Shown here piece by piece: positions 1 to 8,462 of a stretch of DNA of 21,805 nt. The DNA comes from Phormidesmis priestleyi (GTDB lineage Bacteria > Cyanobacteriota > Cyanobacteriia > Phormidesmidales > Phormidesmidaceae). The notes beneath the pieces are model-generated. The model saw only the letters and a program-made list of their open reading frames with translations, had not been told where the DNA came from and ran no database searches. Positions within the stretch are counted from its first letter, which is position 1, and the number at the start of each line of letters is the position of its first letter. The position numbers were made by a program, and so were the translations under genes. The stretch covers positions 1-21,805 of the forward strand of contig QBMP01000049.1 in NCBI GenBank assembly GCA_003242115.1. Direction: 5' to 3'.

Positions 1-130
1 TTAGACAGACTCCTAAAACCTGAAAAGTCGTAAGCACCAATTCTAGATCTATCTGATTTGGGATGCGTGAATGCCCTCTAAGGCATGTAATATAAGGTTT
101 TCTACGGGCGATCGCGCCCTCAACCGCCGC

Positions 131-1189
131 ATGAATGTCAATCTCTACAAAATTCCTCAAAATAGCCCGAATGATGTCTCTGGATTAGATGCAATGATCC
201 AATCTGGGGCCATTAATCCAGCCCATATCATTGCCATTTTGGGCAAAACCGAGGGCAATGGCTGTGTCAACGATTTCACTAGGGGATTTGCTACCCAAAC
301 CTTGAAAGCCTACCTGGGCGAAAAAATTGGGATCAGTGCAGCTCAGAACATTGTCTACATCATGTCAGGCGGTACTGAGGGTGTTCTTAGCCCTCACTTA
401 AACATTTTCACCCGTCAGGCAAGTCTGCCTGACGCTCACCCCCATTGGGGACTGGTTATGGGCGTTAGCCGCACTCGTTCGTTCTCACCAGATGAAGTCG
501 GTGCGCTTGTCATGGTTGAGACTGTTGCTAAAGCTGTTCAATCGGCTCTCGATGAGGCTGGACTGGTTCCGGAGAACGTTCATTTTGTTCAAATAAAATG
601 CCCTTTAGTGCAGGCTGGCCAAGCGAGGCAAGCCGATATCAAACGGAGTAGCTATCAGTCTATGGCATATTCTCGGGCGGCTTCTGCGTTGGGGGTGGCG
701 CTTGCGTTAGGAGAGCTTCATCCAAATCAGATCACAGCAGAGAGTATCTGCCAGAATTTTGACCTTTACTCCGCAACTGCTTCCGCCTCTGCTGGGGTTG
801 AATTGAAAAACTGCGAGATCTTTGTGTTGGGCAATGCGGCTCATGCAACCGGCGATTTGGTCGTTGCACATGCGGTCATGCAACATGCGCTTGATGTTGA
901 GGCCGTTAATTGCGCAATTGAAAAGACTGGGCAGCCCGTTAGTCAGATTGTCAACGTTTTTGCCAAAGCAGAAGCTGACCCCAGCGGCTATGTGCTAGAT
1001 CGGCGTCACACGATGCTAGATGACTCAGACATTAGTCATACTCGAATGTCGCGCGCAGTCGTTGGCGCAGTGGTCGCAGCGATCGTCCAAGATCCGGCAG
1101 TGTATGTCTCCGGCGGCAGCGAACATCAGGGGCCGCCGGGGGGTGGCCCGGTCGCTGTGATCTCTCGTAGAACCGCTGAAGATCTGTGA
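131..1189 (+). CDS. ring-opening amidohydrolase (cyanuric acid hydrolase / barbiturase family)
   Basis: Members of this family hydrolytically open cyclic amides such as cyanuric acid or barbiturate in the cytoplasm. The protein has the family's three-fold repeat, with one Ser-Lys pair per repeat. Counting from Met131 these are K39 in GKTEGNG with S79 in MSGGTEG, K156 in KCPLV with S220 in ASASAG, and K279 in FAKAEAD with S327 in VSGGSEHQGP. The reading frame is open from an ATG at 71, but family proteins begin close to the second ATG at 131 (MNVNLYKIP), which gives the usual length of about 352 residues. Neither start has a convincing ribosome-binding site. The gene converges on the MBL gene with a 10-bp gap. 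The family is clear but the substrate is not: nothing adjacent belongs to s-triazine or pyrimidine degradation. Confidence 0.88.
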   Translation: MNVNLYKIPQNSPNDVSGLDAMIQSGAINPAHIIAILGKTEGNGCVNDFTRGFATQTLKAYLGEKIGISAAQNIVYIMSGGTEGVLSPHLNIFTRQASLPDAHPHWGLVMGVSRTRSFSPDEVGALVMVETVAKAVQSALDEAGLVPENVHFVQIKCPLVQAGQARQADIKRSSYQSMAYSRAASALGVALALGELHPNQITAESICQNFDLYSATASASAGVELKNCEIFVLGNAAHATGDLVVAHAVMQHALDVEAVNCAIEKTGQPVSQIVNVFAKAEADPSGYVLDRRHTMLDDSDISHTRMSRAVVGAVVAAIVQDPAVYVSGGSEHQGPPGGGPVAVISRRTAEDL

Positions 1190-1199
1190 GCAAAAATAT

Positions 1200-2015
1200 C
1201 TATGAAAGCTTATCCTCAATCGCTTTAATGTACCGCTCAGATGAGCGCCGAACACTTGTTTTTGCGCTTGATGAAACAATAGCAGTCCACCAAGCTCCAT
1301 AAAGCCGGTCAAAGTGGTAGGGTTCTACAGCAGCGGTGATGCTCCGAACTTTGTTGGGAGATAGCGGAATATAGTTCGGGTAGCTGTACATAAAGCTCAC
1401 CCAGCGCCTGTCGGCAACCACTTGAATGACATCACCCGTTAACAGAGTGCCTGCGCGATCGCTGCCAGAGGCCCAATGGCAAACGGTGCCGCCATCGAAA
1501 TGGCCACCTGCTTTAATCAGCGTAATATCGCTGTTGAGCTGAAGCGTTTCTCCTTGCCAAAATTCTATGCTGGCGTCGGGTCGCATCATCCACATACGAT
1601 CTGCTGCATGGAGATAGACTTTTGCGTTGAAAGCTTTAGCCCACTCAATGGCAGAGCCGTAGTAGTGAGGGTGAGAAATAGCTAATGCACTCACCCCACC
1701 CAACTCATTTACCTTCCTGACTGTCTCTTTATCTACCAAGCTAATGCAGTCCCAGAGCACATTTCCTGAGGCGGACTGGATCAGCAATGCCCGCTGACCG
1801 ATGGCAAACTTCGGGTCTGTGCCGATGCCGTATAGGTGAGTTTCCTGCTGCTCGATGCGATTGTGATGCTCGGCTTGAAGGTCAGATAAAGTCGTCCACT
1901 GCTGCCCCTCATGGCCTACATACTGCCGCTCATCTGTGCAGATCGGGCACTGCTCTGGTGGTTTTTCCGTGTCAGCGAACTGCATACCGCAGGTAATGCA
2001 AATGTAGTGAGTCAT
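1200..2015 (-). CDS. MBL-fold metallo-hydrolase with rubredoxin-like N-terminus
   Basis: This 271-aa protein starts with a short four-cysteine zinc ribbon or rubredoxin-like knuckle (C6-x2-C9 and C23-x2-C26). A metallo-beta-lactamase-fold domain follows. Its metal-ligand motif is atypical: SHPHYYGS at about 114-121 keeps the two histidines (H115, H117) but has Tyr-Gly where classical enzymes have Asp-His. Further candidate ligands are H172 in GGHFDGG, D195 in LLTGD and H234. This suggests a single-metal or altered site, within a recognised MBL subgroup of unknown substrate. It is transcribed away from mntC across a 377-bp intergenic region. The ATG at 2015 is preceded by a purine-rich AGGGAG about 9 bases upstream, supporting this start. 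No signal peptide is visible, so it is probably cytoplasmic. Confidence 0.8.
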   Translation of the reverse strand: MTHYICITCGMQFADTEKPPEQCPICTDERQYVGHEGQQWTTLSDLQAEHHNRIEQQETHLYGIGTDPKFAIGQRALLIQSASGNVLWDCISLVDKETVRKVNELGGVSALAISHPHYYGSAIEWAKAFNAKVYLHAADRMWMMRPDASIEFWQGETLQLNSDITLIKAGGHFDGGTVCHWASGSDRAGTLLTGDVIQVVADRRWVSFMYSYPNYIPLSPNKVRSITAAVEPYHFDRLYGAWWTAIVSSSAKTSVRRSSERYIKAIEDKLS

Positions 2016-2106
2016 TGTTTCTTTTCTCCCTCTTGAGTGACTGTTTTAACGTGTAAAGGGTGCTATTACACTGAGATGCAAACGGTTTCGAGCGCTGGCA
2101 CCTACC

Positions 2107-2140
2107 GCTCTCTCCTTAGAAGACTAAGTAAGGATAGAGC
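2107..2140. repeat. imperfect inverted repeat between MBL gene and mntC
   Basis: The arms GCTCTCTCCTTA (2107-2118) and TAAGGATAGAGC (2129-2140) pair over 12 positions with one mismatch around a 10-nt loop. No T-run follows on the plus strand, so it is not an obvious terminator. It could be a hairpin in a leader, or an operator in this divergent region. Confidence 0.5.
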
Positions 2141-2257
2141 GCTACAAAAAGATCTGCCAATTGACATTTGACAGTTTTGATTCTAGCGGTTGTCTGTGGC
2201 GCGGATGCGTAGGTGAACAAAAGCTTTAGTAATTTTCTTTAGGTTGTTATTTTTGAG

Positions 2258-2300
2258 CAATTATGAGACGATTATGAAAAATGAAGCGATTATGAAAATA
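2258..2300 (+). promoter_or_regulatory. direct repeats upstream of mntC, candidate regulator site
   Basis: The 12-mer CGATTATGAAAA occurs at 2269-2280 and again at 2287-2298, 18 bp apart. A related AATTATGAG lies just before the first copy. They sit about 95-135 bp upstream of the mntC start in an A/T-rich stretch. In Synechocystis and Anabaena, mntCAB transcription is repressed by the Mn-sensing ManS-ManR system. These repeats are a plausible binding site, but that link is inferred from position only. Confidence 0.35.
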
Positions 2301-2392
2301 CGAGGCTTTGAGCTGAGTAAGCTCCAGCCCTATTAGTATTACGGCCTTTTCTAAGCGTCGCTGTCTTCTTTGGCTAGCATTGGGAGTACTTT

Positions 2393-3400
2393 ATGAAACG
2401 TTCTCTGTCATCATCGGTAGGGATAAGGGCTACTCGCCTATTGGGAGGAGCCTCGCTGGCGATCGCGCTATTTCTAACCAGCTGTAGTGGGACTAAAACC
2501 ACAGACGGTTCTGCAAGCGATTCAGCCGCTAGCCAGACTAATGCCCCAACTGACGCCCAGGGCAACAGCCAAAAGGTCGTGCTCACGACCTTTACCGTCT
2601 TGGCGGATATGGCCCAAACCGTTGCAGGCGACAAACTCAAAGTCGAGTCGATTACTCGCTTTGGCGCAGAAATTCACGGCTATGAGCCGACGCCTAGCGA
2701 CATTGTTAAAGCTCAAGATGCCGACCTGATTTTATACAATGGGCTGGGTTTGGAGCGCTGGTTTGAGAAGTTTTTAGGCAGCGTGAAAGACGTACCGGCG
2801 GTTGTGCTGACGGATGGCATTCAGCCGATACCGATTGTCGAAGGCCCCTATACTGACAAGCCCAATCCTCACGCCTGGATGTCGCCGCGAAACGGGCTGA
2901 TCTATGTCGAAAATATTCGTCAGGCTTTTGTCAAACTAGACCCTGAGAATGAGGCTACCTACAATGCCAATGCTAAAGCCTACAGCGAGAAACTCAGCGC
3001 TATTGATACAGAGTTAGGGAATGACCTTGAACAGATACCCGAAAGCGATCGCTACTTAGTGAGCTGCGAGGGCGCATTTTCTTATTTGGTACGTGACTAC
3101 GGCATGAAAGAAATCTATATGTGGCCGATTAACGCCGAGCAGCAGTTTACCCCCAAGCAGGTGCAGCGCGTGATTAAAGCGGTGGATGACAACAATGTGC
3201 CCACTATTTTTTGTGAAAGCACTGTTAATAACGAAGGGCAAAAGCAGGTCGCCAAAACAACAGGATCACGGTTTGGCGGCAATCTCTATGTCGATTCGCT
3301 TTCGACTGAAGACGGGCCGGTGCCAACCTATTTAGATCTGTTGGATTATGACGCTCGTACCATTGCGAACGGTCTGTTGGCAGGCAGCAAGACTCAATAG
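2393..3400 (+). CDS. mntC: manganese ABC transporter substrate-binding lipoprotein MntC
   Basis: This is the solute-binding component of the Mn(II) importer, delivering metal to MntB/MntA for photosystem II and other Mn enzymes. The 335-aa precursor has a basic N-terminus, a hydrophobic stretch and the lipobox LTSC, giving lipidation at Cys31, followed by a Ser/Thr/Asn/Gln-rich linker. Cluster A-I family features follow: H95 in EIHGYEPTPSD, H160 in NPHAW, E226 in SCEGAFSY and D301 as probable metal ligands. C225 and C274 match the cysteine pair that forms a disulfide in Synechocystis MntC, in the same SCEGAFSYL and FCESTV contexts, which separates it from ZnuA. It is followed after 86 bp by mntA and mntB, the usual cyanobacterial order. 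Confidence 0.93.
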   Translation: MKRSLSSSVGIRATRLLGGASLAIALFLTSCSGTKTTDGSASDSAASQTNAPTDAQGNSQKVVLTTFTVLADMAQTVAGDKLKVESITRFGAEIHGYEPTPSDIVKAQDADLILYNGLGLERWFEKFLGSVKDVPAVVLTDGIQPIPIVEGPYTDKPNPHAWMSPRNGLIYVENIRQAFVKLDPENEATYNANAKAYSEKLSAIDTELGNDLEQIPESDRYLVSCEGAFSYLVRDYGMKEIYMWPINAEQQFTPKQVQRVIKAVDDNNVPTIFCESTVNNEGQKQVAKTTGSRFGGNLYVDSLSTEDGPVPTYLDLLDYDARTIANGLLAGSKTQ

Positions 3401-3411
3401 CTAGATTCTTT

Positions 3412-3439
3412 ACTCGGCTTATAGGACTCGGCTTATAGG
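3412..3439 (+). repeat. 14-bp perfect tandem duplication in mntC-mntA spacer
   Basis: ACTCGGCTTATAGG occurs twice back to back (3412-3425 and 3426-3439) in the short gap after the mntC stop. It may be a slippage product. It could weakly affect spacing or mRNA structure between the two cistrons, but there is no direct sign of function. Confidence 0.7.
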
Positions 3440-3486
3440 CTGGCCTTCAAAAATCAGAATATGTTTTTTAACAGGATTAAAAACCC

Positions 3487-4281
3487 ATGACAATGACTGC
3501 TTCCCCGCTCAATATCACCGTAGATAATATCAGCGTTACCTACAGCAACGCGAAATTGGCGCTTTATAACGCGAGCTGTACGGTGATGCCGGGTGCAATC
3601 ACCGCCCTAGTTGGCCCTAACGGTTGCGGCAAATCTACTTTGTTCACATCTATTATGGGCTTTTTACAGCCAAGCCAAGGGAAAATTCGCGTGGGCGGGC
3701 TTCCTGTTCAAAAGGCGCAAAAGCAGCAGCTAATGGCCTATGTGCCGCAGTCGGATGAGGTGGACTGGAATTTCCCGGTGAGCGTGTTTGATGTGGTGAT
3801 GATGGGCCGCTATGGCTACATGAATTTTTTCCGTACGCCTAGCCAGAAAGACCGGCGGATTGTGATGGAGAGCTTAGAGCGAGTGGCGATGGCGGATTTT
3901 CGCAACCATCAAATTGGAGAGTTGTCGGGCGGGCAAAAGAAGCGGGCTTTTTTGGCGCGGGCACTAGCCCAAGCAGGTAAGGTGATTCTTTTGGATGAGC
4001 CGTTTACTGGCGTAGATGTGAAAACGGAGAAAAAGATTATAGATTTGCTGCTACAGATACGAGATGAGGGTCACACTATTTTGGTCTCTACTCACGATCT
4101 GGCTTCAATCTCTACTTTTTGCGATCGCACCATTCTCCTCAACAAAACCGTCTTAGCGACGGGTACCACTGAAGAAGTCTTCACCGAAGACAACTTGACC
4201 CTGACCTTTGGCGGCTTACCGGCTAGCAGCCTGCGCCAAATGACTTCAAATAGAACACACAGCGCTGAGGTAGAGGCATGA
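3487..4281 (+). CDS. mntA: manganese ABC transporter ATP-binding protein MntA
   Basis: This is the cytoplasmic ATPase powering Mn(II) import with MntC and MntB. The 264-aa protein has every ABC motif: Walker A GPNGCGKS (43-50), Q-loop Gln88 in VPQSDEVDW, signature LSGGQKKR (146-153), Walker B VILLDEP (166-172) and the H-loop His203 in STHD. The [15 protein letters not shown] segment is typical of ATPases paired with cluster A-I metal-binding lipoproteins. Two ATGs, at 3487 and 3493, are possible; AGGA 11-14 bases before the first makes 3487 acceptable. The stop overlaps the mntB start as ATGA, indicating translational coupling. Confidence 0.93.
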   Translation: MTMTASPLNITVDNISVTYSNAKLALYNASCTVMPGAITALVGPNGCGKSTLFTSIMGFLQPSQGKIRVGGLPVQKAQKQQLMAYVPQSDEVDWNFPVSVFDVVMMGRYGYMNFFRTPSQKDRRIVMESLERVAMADFRNHQIGELSGGQKKRAFLARALAQAGKVILLDEPFTGVDVKTEKKIIDLLLQIRDEGHTILVSTHDLASISTFCDRTILLNKTVLATGTTEEVFTEDNLTLTFGGLPASSLRQMTSNRTHSAEVEA

Positions 4282-5186
4282 TAGATTTATTAGATTTAGT
4301 AACAATGCCCTGGAACTGGTTAGTCGAACCCTTACAGTACGGTTTTTTGCGGCAGGCAATTTGGGTGAGTGCTTTCGTGGGCTTGGTCTGCGCGGTGCTT
4401 TCTTGCTACGTGACGCTCAAGGGCTGGTCGCTGATGGGCGATGCCGTCTCCCACGCAGTGGTTCCTGGAGTAGTGGTTTCCTACGCGCTGGGCATTCCTT
4501 TTGCAATCGGCGCTTTTGCCTTTGGCTTTGGCGCAACGGTTGCCATTGGCTATATCAAATCAAAAACGCGGCTCAAAGAAGACGCTGTGATTGGCGTTGT
4601 CTTTACTGGTTTTTTCGCCTTTGGCCTAGTGCTAGTCACTAAAATTCCCAGCAATATCGATCTGTTCCATATTTTGTTTGGCAATGTGCTAGGGATCTCT
4701 CAGCAAGATATCATTCAAACCGTCATTGCTGGCACAATCACTTTGGCCGTGATTTTGTTAAGGCGTAAAGATCTGCTGCTGTTTTGCTTTGATCCTAATC
4801 ACGCCAAAGCCATTGGCCTCAACACTCAGCTAATGTACTACACGCTGCTATCGGTGCTGGCGCTGACTATTGTGACTGCCCTGCAAACGGCAGGCATTAT
4901 CTTAGTGGTGGCCATGCTGGTGACGCCCGGTGCGATCGCTTACCTACTCACCGACAGATTTGACCGAATGCTGATGATTTCTGTTGCGGCTAGCGTTACT
5001 TCTTGTGTGCTGGGCACCTACTTCAGCTATCACTTCGATATTTCAACGGGCGGTAGCATTGTTGTATTGCTGACGCTTTTCTTTGTTGCAGCAATGATTT
5101 TTGCCCCGAAATATGGAATTTTTGCTCAGCAGTTTCAACAGAGAGCTAATAAAAAACAATTAAATGAGGTGGCCTCAACCCACTAA
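4278..5186 (+). CDS. mntB: manganese ABC transporter permease MntB
   Basis: This is the inner-membrane channel subunit of the Mn(II) importer, from the ABC-3 permease family. The 302-aa protein is almost entirely hydrophobic, with roughly eight to nine predicted transmembrane helices. It contains the family segment [16 protein letters not shown] (about 50-65) and the cytoplasmic coupling region around [16 protein letters not shown], followed by helices with [16 protein letters not shown]. Its ATG overlaps the mntA stop by four bases. It ends 44 bp before the convergent end of cbiO, and no strong terminator hairpin is visible in that gap. Confidence 0.92.
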   Translation: MIDLLDLVTMPWNWLVEPLQYGFLRQAIWVSAFVGLVCAVLSCYVTLKGWSLMGDAVSHAVVPGVVVSYALGIPFAIGAFAFGFGATVAIGYIKSKTRLKEDAVIGVVFTGFFAFGLVLVTKIPSNIDLFHILFGNVLGISQQDIIQTVIAGTITLAVILLRRKDLLLFCFDPNHAKAIGLNTQLMYYTLLSVLALTIVTALQTAGIILVVAMLVTPGAIAYLLTDRFDRMLMISVAASVTSCVLGTYFSYHFDISTGGSIVVLLTLFFVAAMIFAPKYGIFAQQFQQRANKKQLNEVASTH

Positions 5187-5230
5187 TTTTGGCCGATTAA
5201 CTTGCGCCCACTAACTCACGCCTACCATTG

Positions 5231-5950
5231 CTAACTCAAGCCCATCGTTTTGAGAAAGTGCTGGCGGCTGAAGACGGCGGTAGGCGTGTCTTCCATCACA
5301 ATTTGCCCTTGGTTCATGACGATCACCCAATCTGCCCAGTCTTGAACAAAATTGAGGTCATGGGTGGCCATTACTAAGGTGGTGCCCTCTGCCTGGATGG
5401 TGGTGAGCATTTGGCGCAAGTTTCGGACTTGTCCGGGATCGAGGTAGGCGGTCGGTTCGTCGAGTAACAGCAGTCGGGGGCGGAGGATCATGATATCAGC
5501 GATCGCCAGACGTTTTTTCTGTCCAAGACTGAGATAATTGACCGGGAAATCAGCTAAATCTGTCAGTTCAAACGCTTTGAGCGTCTGCTGGACCCGCTGT
5601 TCAATCTCACTATCCGGAAGCCCCAAATTACACAGCCCGTAAGACAAATCTTCTTCTACAGTCGCGGCAACTAGCTGTTCTTCAGGATTCTGAAAGACCA
5701 ATCCCACCTGTTGGCGGAGCTGATAAAGAGCAGGGCGACGATAGCTCAGGGGCTGATTGTTCCAGCGAACAGTCCCGCCTGAAGGTTGATATAGCCCATT
5801 AGCCAGCCGAAAAAGCGTTGTTTTACCACAGCCGTTTTGACCAATCACGGCGTAGCGTTTGCCTGCGGTAATTTCTAAAGATAGCTCCCGAAGGGTGGGC
5901 TTGGGGTTGCAGGGATAAGTATAGTTAATTTGCTCAAAACTTATTAACAT
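5231..5950 (-). CDS. cbiO: cobalt ECF transporter ATPase CbiO
   Basis: This is the ATP-hydrolysing subunit of the CbiMNQO energy-coupling-factor transporter, which imports Co(II) for cobalamin synthesis. The frame extends upstream to 5992, but the start is placed at 5950. That gives MLISFEQINYTYP, puts TTGGAG about 9 bases upstream, and overlaps the cbiQ stop as TGATG. The 239-aa protein has Walker A GQNGCGKT (37-44), Q-loop VFQNPEEQL (85-93), signature LSLGQKKR (140-147; Leu replaces the first Gly, as is frequent in CbiO/EcfA), Walker B LLLLDEP (160-166) and H-loop His197 in ATHD. It is the last gene of the minus-strand block. Confidence 0.92.
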   Translation of the reverse strand: MLISFEQINYTYPCNPKPTLRELSLEITAGKRYAVIGQNGCGKTTLFRLANGLYQPSGGTVRWNNQPLSYRRPALYQLRQQVGLVFQNPEEQLVAATVEEDLSYGLCNLGLPDSEIEQRVQQTLKAFELTDLADFPVNYLSLGQKKRLAIADIMILRPRLLLLDEPTAYLDPGQVRNLRQMLTTIQAEGTTLVMATHDLNFVQDWADWVIVMNQGQIVMEDTPTAVFSRQHFLKTMGLS

Positions 5951-6750
5951 CAGGTTCTCCAATAATGCCATCCGGTGAGCAAAAGTAAGCACAAATAGCC
6001 CGCAATAGCCTCAGTTGCATAGCGCCAGTCAGGTTTATAGCGGCGGCTGTGCCAAACGCGCAAGTCTCCGTTGTAGCCACGGGCAGCTAGCCCCAAAGAG
6101 AGTTGGTGATAGGTATTGAGAGTGCGCTGTAACAGTTGCCCAATTAACAAACTGAGGCTTCGCATTCCGATGCGCCAAGTACCATAGCCCATGCGAGATT
6201 GTTGGGCTGTGAGCAATTCGCCAACCGTACCCGTGAGGATGAAGATAAATCGGTACATTAACCCCATCAGTTCGGTAATTAGGGGAGGGCAGCCGAGTCG
6301 CTGTAATATCCGAATGAGTTCAAAAGTCGGGATGGTCAGCAAGATAAAATAGAGGCAGGAGGTCAGGGCAATTGATCGGGTAAATACCGCTGTAGCTTGC
6401 TCTATTCCTTGCCGACTTAGATAGAGATAAAGCGGCTTAACCGCCATGCCCCAAACCACATCGGGTTCAATGTTTTTGAAGGTCGCCACGGTGCTGATGC
6501 CTACTAAGAGAGTCGGCAAGCTTAGGAGTAAAAAGCTCGTGGGAAGCAACAGCAATTCAAGATAAATTTTGGCCGGAATTTGGGCGTATCTCACCACCCA
6601 AATGAACAGCCATAGCACGATTAACAATTGTACAAAAGCAGGTGCTAGATAGCCCAAGACAAAAAGCGCGGCAGCAAACCCAAGCTTGTGTTCTGGAGGG
6701 AGCGATCGCAGCTGATTTGTATGAGCCAAGGCGTCAATTTGATGATGCAT
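5950..6750 (-). CDS. cbiQ: cobalt ECF transporter transmembrane protein CbiQ
   Basis: This 266-aa integral membrane coupling protein (T component) connects the CbiO ATPase to the CbiM substrate-specific subunit. It has about five to six hydrophobic helices. The cytoplasmic helices carry the characteristic Ala-Arg-Gly coupling motif near the C-terminus (LAARGYNGD, about 221-229), and QSRMGYGTWRIGMRS is typical of CbiQ. It lies 6 bp downstream of cbiN and overlaps the cbiO start by one base. This is tight operon packing and implies coordinated synthesis of the transporter. Confidence 0.9.
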   Translation of the reverse strand: MHHQIDALAHTNQLRSLPPEHKLGFAAALFVLGYLAPAFVQLLIVLWLFIWVVRYAQIPAKIYLELLLLPTSFLLLSLPTLLVGISTVATFKNIEPDVVWGMAVKPLYLYLSRQGIEQATAVFTRSIALTSCLYFILLTIPTFELIRILQRLGCPPLITELMGLMYRFIFILTGTVGELLTAQQSRMGYGTWRIGMRSLSLLIGQLLQRTLNTYHQLSLGLAARGYNGDLRVWHSRRYKPDWRYATEAIAGYLCLLLLTGWHYWRT

Positions 6751-6756
6751 ACGCCG

Positions 6757-7173
6757 CTATAGTTGGCTTTCAGAAGAACCGCGCCCTTCACTGCGCCCCT
6801 CTTGGCCTCCTTCTCGCTCCTCTTTACGCCCCTTATAGAGCCCGATTACATAGCCAATTATCCCCGCACCAACAGCGGCTTGGGACGCAAAGAGAAGACT
6901 TTCAACTTCACCGCTAGGCAGCTCAATAAGACTGCTAAACCAAGGCTTGTAATCAGGTTGAATTTCGGTAATCGCGGATTCGGCTTCCCCATCTGCGCCA
7001 CCATATTCTCCTTCCACGAAGATTAAGGGGAAAACGGCCAGTGCTACTACAGCGAGGACAATCCACCAATTTCCTTGATTTCCTTGATTTCCTTGATTTC
7101 CTTGATTTCCTTGATTTCCTTGATTAGCTAATTGGGAAGCTTGAGACGGAACCTTTTCGGATGATTGTTTCAT
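6757..7173 (-). CDS. cbiN: cobalt ECF transporter component CbiN with N-terminal NQG repeat
   Basis: CbiN is the small two-helix subunit that associates with CbiM and is needed for Co(II) loading. The hydrophobic helix WWIVLAVVALAVFPLIF is followed by the CbiN signature EGEYGGADGEAESAI and ITEIQPDYKPWFSSL, then SGEVESLLFASQAAVGAGIIG for the second helix. The protein is 138 aa against roughly 100 in typical CbiN. The excess is a polar N-terminal extension of about 35 residues containing six Asn-Gln-Gly triplets, plus a charged Glu/Arg/Gly-rich tail. The only Met before the first helix is at 7173, so the repeat is translated if CbiN is made. The upstream ribosome-binding site is weak. Confidence 0.88.
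   Translation of the reverse strand: MKQSSEKVPSQASQLANQGNQGNQGNQGNQGNQGNWWIVLAVVALAVFPLIFVEGEYGGADGEAESAITEIQPDYKPWFSSLIELPSGEVESLLFASQAAVGAGIIGYVIGLYKGRKEEREGGQEGRSEGRGSSESQL
7071..7124 (-). repeat. 9-bp tandem repeat, six copies, inside cbiN
   Basis: Six perfect copies of TTCCTTGAT (plus strand) run without interruption for 54 bp. On the coding strand they specify AAT CAA GGA, that is (Asn-Gln-Gly)6. Perfect identity between copies implies recent expansion by slippage. Loss or gain of units stays in frame. Confidence 0.95.
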
Positions 7174-7239
7174 GGCAAAAAGCTAAGAATAAGTGGGGCA
7201 ATGAATCGGGCAAAATCAACAGAAGAAAATCACAGAAGA

Positions 7240-8004
7240 CTATGTTTCAGGTCGTAACAGCTTCAGGGTTCGCAGCTCATCGGTGGCGTAGGACTGGAGC
7301 CAGTTCCAAACCAGGACGGTGAGCAAGCCTTCGCTAATAGCAAGAGGAACCTGAGTGAGGGCAAAAATGCCTGCGAATTTGGCAAAAGCAGCTAGGAATC
7401 CACCGCTAGCAGCGGGGAAAGCGAGTGCGAGCTGAATGGAGGTCACCACGTAGGTGGCCAGATCGCCGAGAGCCGCCGCCAGAAAGATGCCGAACTTTTG
7501 CTGACCGCTGCTAGCACATAGACGATAGGTGAAAAAGGCCACCCAGGGGCCAACAATCGCCATCGAAAAGGCGTTAGCGCCCAGCGTAGTCAGGCCACCG
7601 TGCGCTAGTAATACGGCTTGAAACACAAGCACTAAGCTGCCCAATACGGTCATCACCGAAGGGCCAAACAGGACAGCGCCTAGCCCGGTGCCTGTAGGGT
7701 GAGAACAACTGCCGGTAACGGAGGGAATTTTCAAAGCGGAAAGCACAAAGGTGAAAGCGCCTGAGAGGGCTAGCAAAAGCTTGAGATCAGGATTTTCGTT
7801 GGTGATGCGGGTGAGCGATCGCACGCCTATCAGAAAAAAGGGCAGAGCCACAACCCACCAAAAAACGGCCCACTTCACCGGCAAAAAACCTTCCATGATA
7901 TGCATAGCGTGAGCGGGCGCAGCGGCTCCGACGATTAGATAGAGGCTTAAAGCTGCGATCGCAATGAGCTGTTTGATCCGATAATTTCGACGCTGTTGCG
8001 GCAT
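7240..8004 (-). CDS. cbiM: cobalt ECF transporter substrate-specific protein CbiM
   Basis: CbiM is the membrane S-component that recognises Co(II) (or Ni(II) in the NikM relatives). The mature-type N-terminus MHIMEGFLP, whose histidine and free amino end bind the metal in this family, is preceded here by a 33-residue basic/hydrophobic leader ending AHA. A signal peptidase site [10 protein letters not shown] is therefore likely. Further hallmarks are [18 protein letters not shown] and [19 protein letters not shown]. The ATG at 8004 has AGGAG seven bases upstream. Cobalt rather than nickel is favoured because a cobalamin riboswitch lies upstream on the same strand. Confidence 0.92.
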   Translation of the reverse strand: MPQQRRNYRIKQLIAIAALSLYLIVGAAAPAHAMHIMEGFLPVKWAVFWWVVALPFFLIGVRSLTRITNENPDLKLLLALSGAFTFVLSALKIPSVTGSCSHPTGTGLGAVLFGPSVMTVLGSLVLVFQAVLLAHGGLTTLGANAFSMAIVGPWVAFFTYRLCASSGQQKFGIFLAAALGDLATYVVTSIQLALAFPAASGGFLAAFAKFAGIFALTQVPLAISEGLLTVLVWNWLQSYATDELRTLKLLRPET

Positions 8005-8069
8005 GGATGACTCCTAATTAAAAAACACGTTGAATGACGTTAGAACGTAGATAAAGTGATGCTCTGTTA

Positions 8070-8462
8070 TTAAGTACTAGGCGAATTGATCGGCAGCGGC
8101 GGGAGCACAAACGCAGTTGCTTTCTGAACAGCAACGGGCCGCTCTCGGTAAGGCACTCTGCCGTCAGCGCAAGCGGTATATTGCTGGCAAAACGCTGACA
8201 CGGATGCGGCTCCATCAATAGGAGAAACTTGACTGAGGATAAAGGTCAGCTTTCCGGGCGCAGCTAGACTTACGTTACAGGGCTGCTGGCACCCTGCCAT
8301 ACAGCGCACTGGCTCTAAATGAACGGCATCTTGCAAATTTTGAGCAGCTAACGCCTGTTGCAATTGCTCAATCAAATGTTGTCCTCCAGAAATGCCATTT
8401 CGGCTGGCTTCATTAGGAGAAAAGCGACAAGAAGAACAGACAAATAACGTAGTTTGGGTCAT
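8070..8462 (-). CDS. DUF1636 family Cys-rich metal-binding protein
   Basis: This is a 130-aa soluble protein with CSSC at 9-12 and a second cluster, RCMAGCQQPCNV, in the middle. The pattern suggests a thioredoxin-like ferredoxin or metal-binding fold, as predicted for DUF1636, a family often found beside cobalt transport or B12 genes. The frame is open up to 8531, but the ATG at 8462 is preferred because AGGAAGAAG precedes it and its ATGA overlaps the stop of the upstream gene. A role in cobalt handling is inferred from position between the riboswitch and cbiM. The biochemical function is unknown. Confidence 0.8.
   Translation of the reverse strand: MTQTTLFVCSSCRFSPNEASRNGISGGQHLIEQLQQALAAQNLQDAVHLEPVRCMAGCQQPCNVSLAAPGKLTFILSQVSPIDGAASVSAFCQQYTACADGRVPYRERPVAVQKATAFVLPPLPINSPST

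Noticed and set aside
7071..7124. The six-copy repeat as a CRISPR-like array
   Set aside because: Units are 9 bp with no spacers and lie in frame within cbiN.
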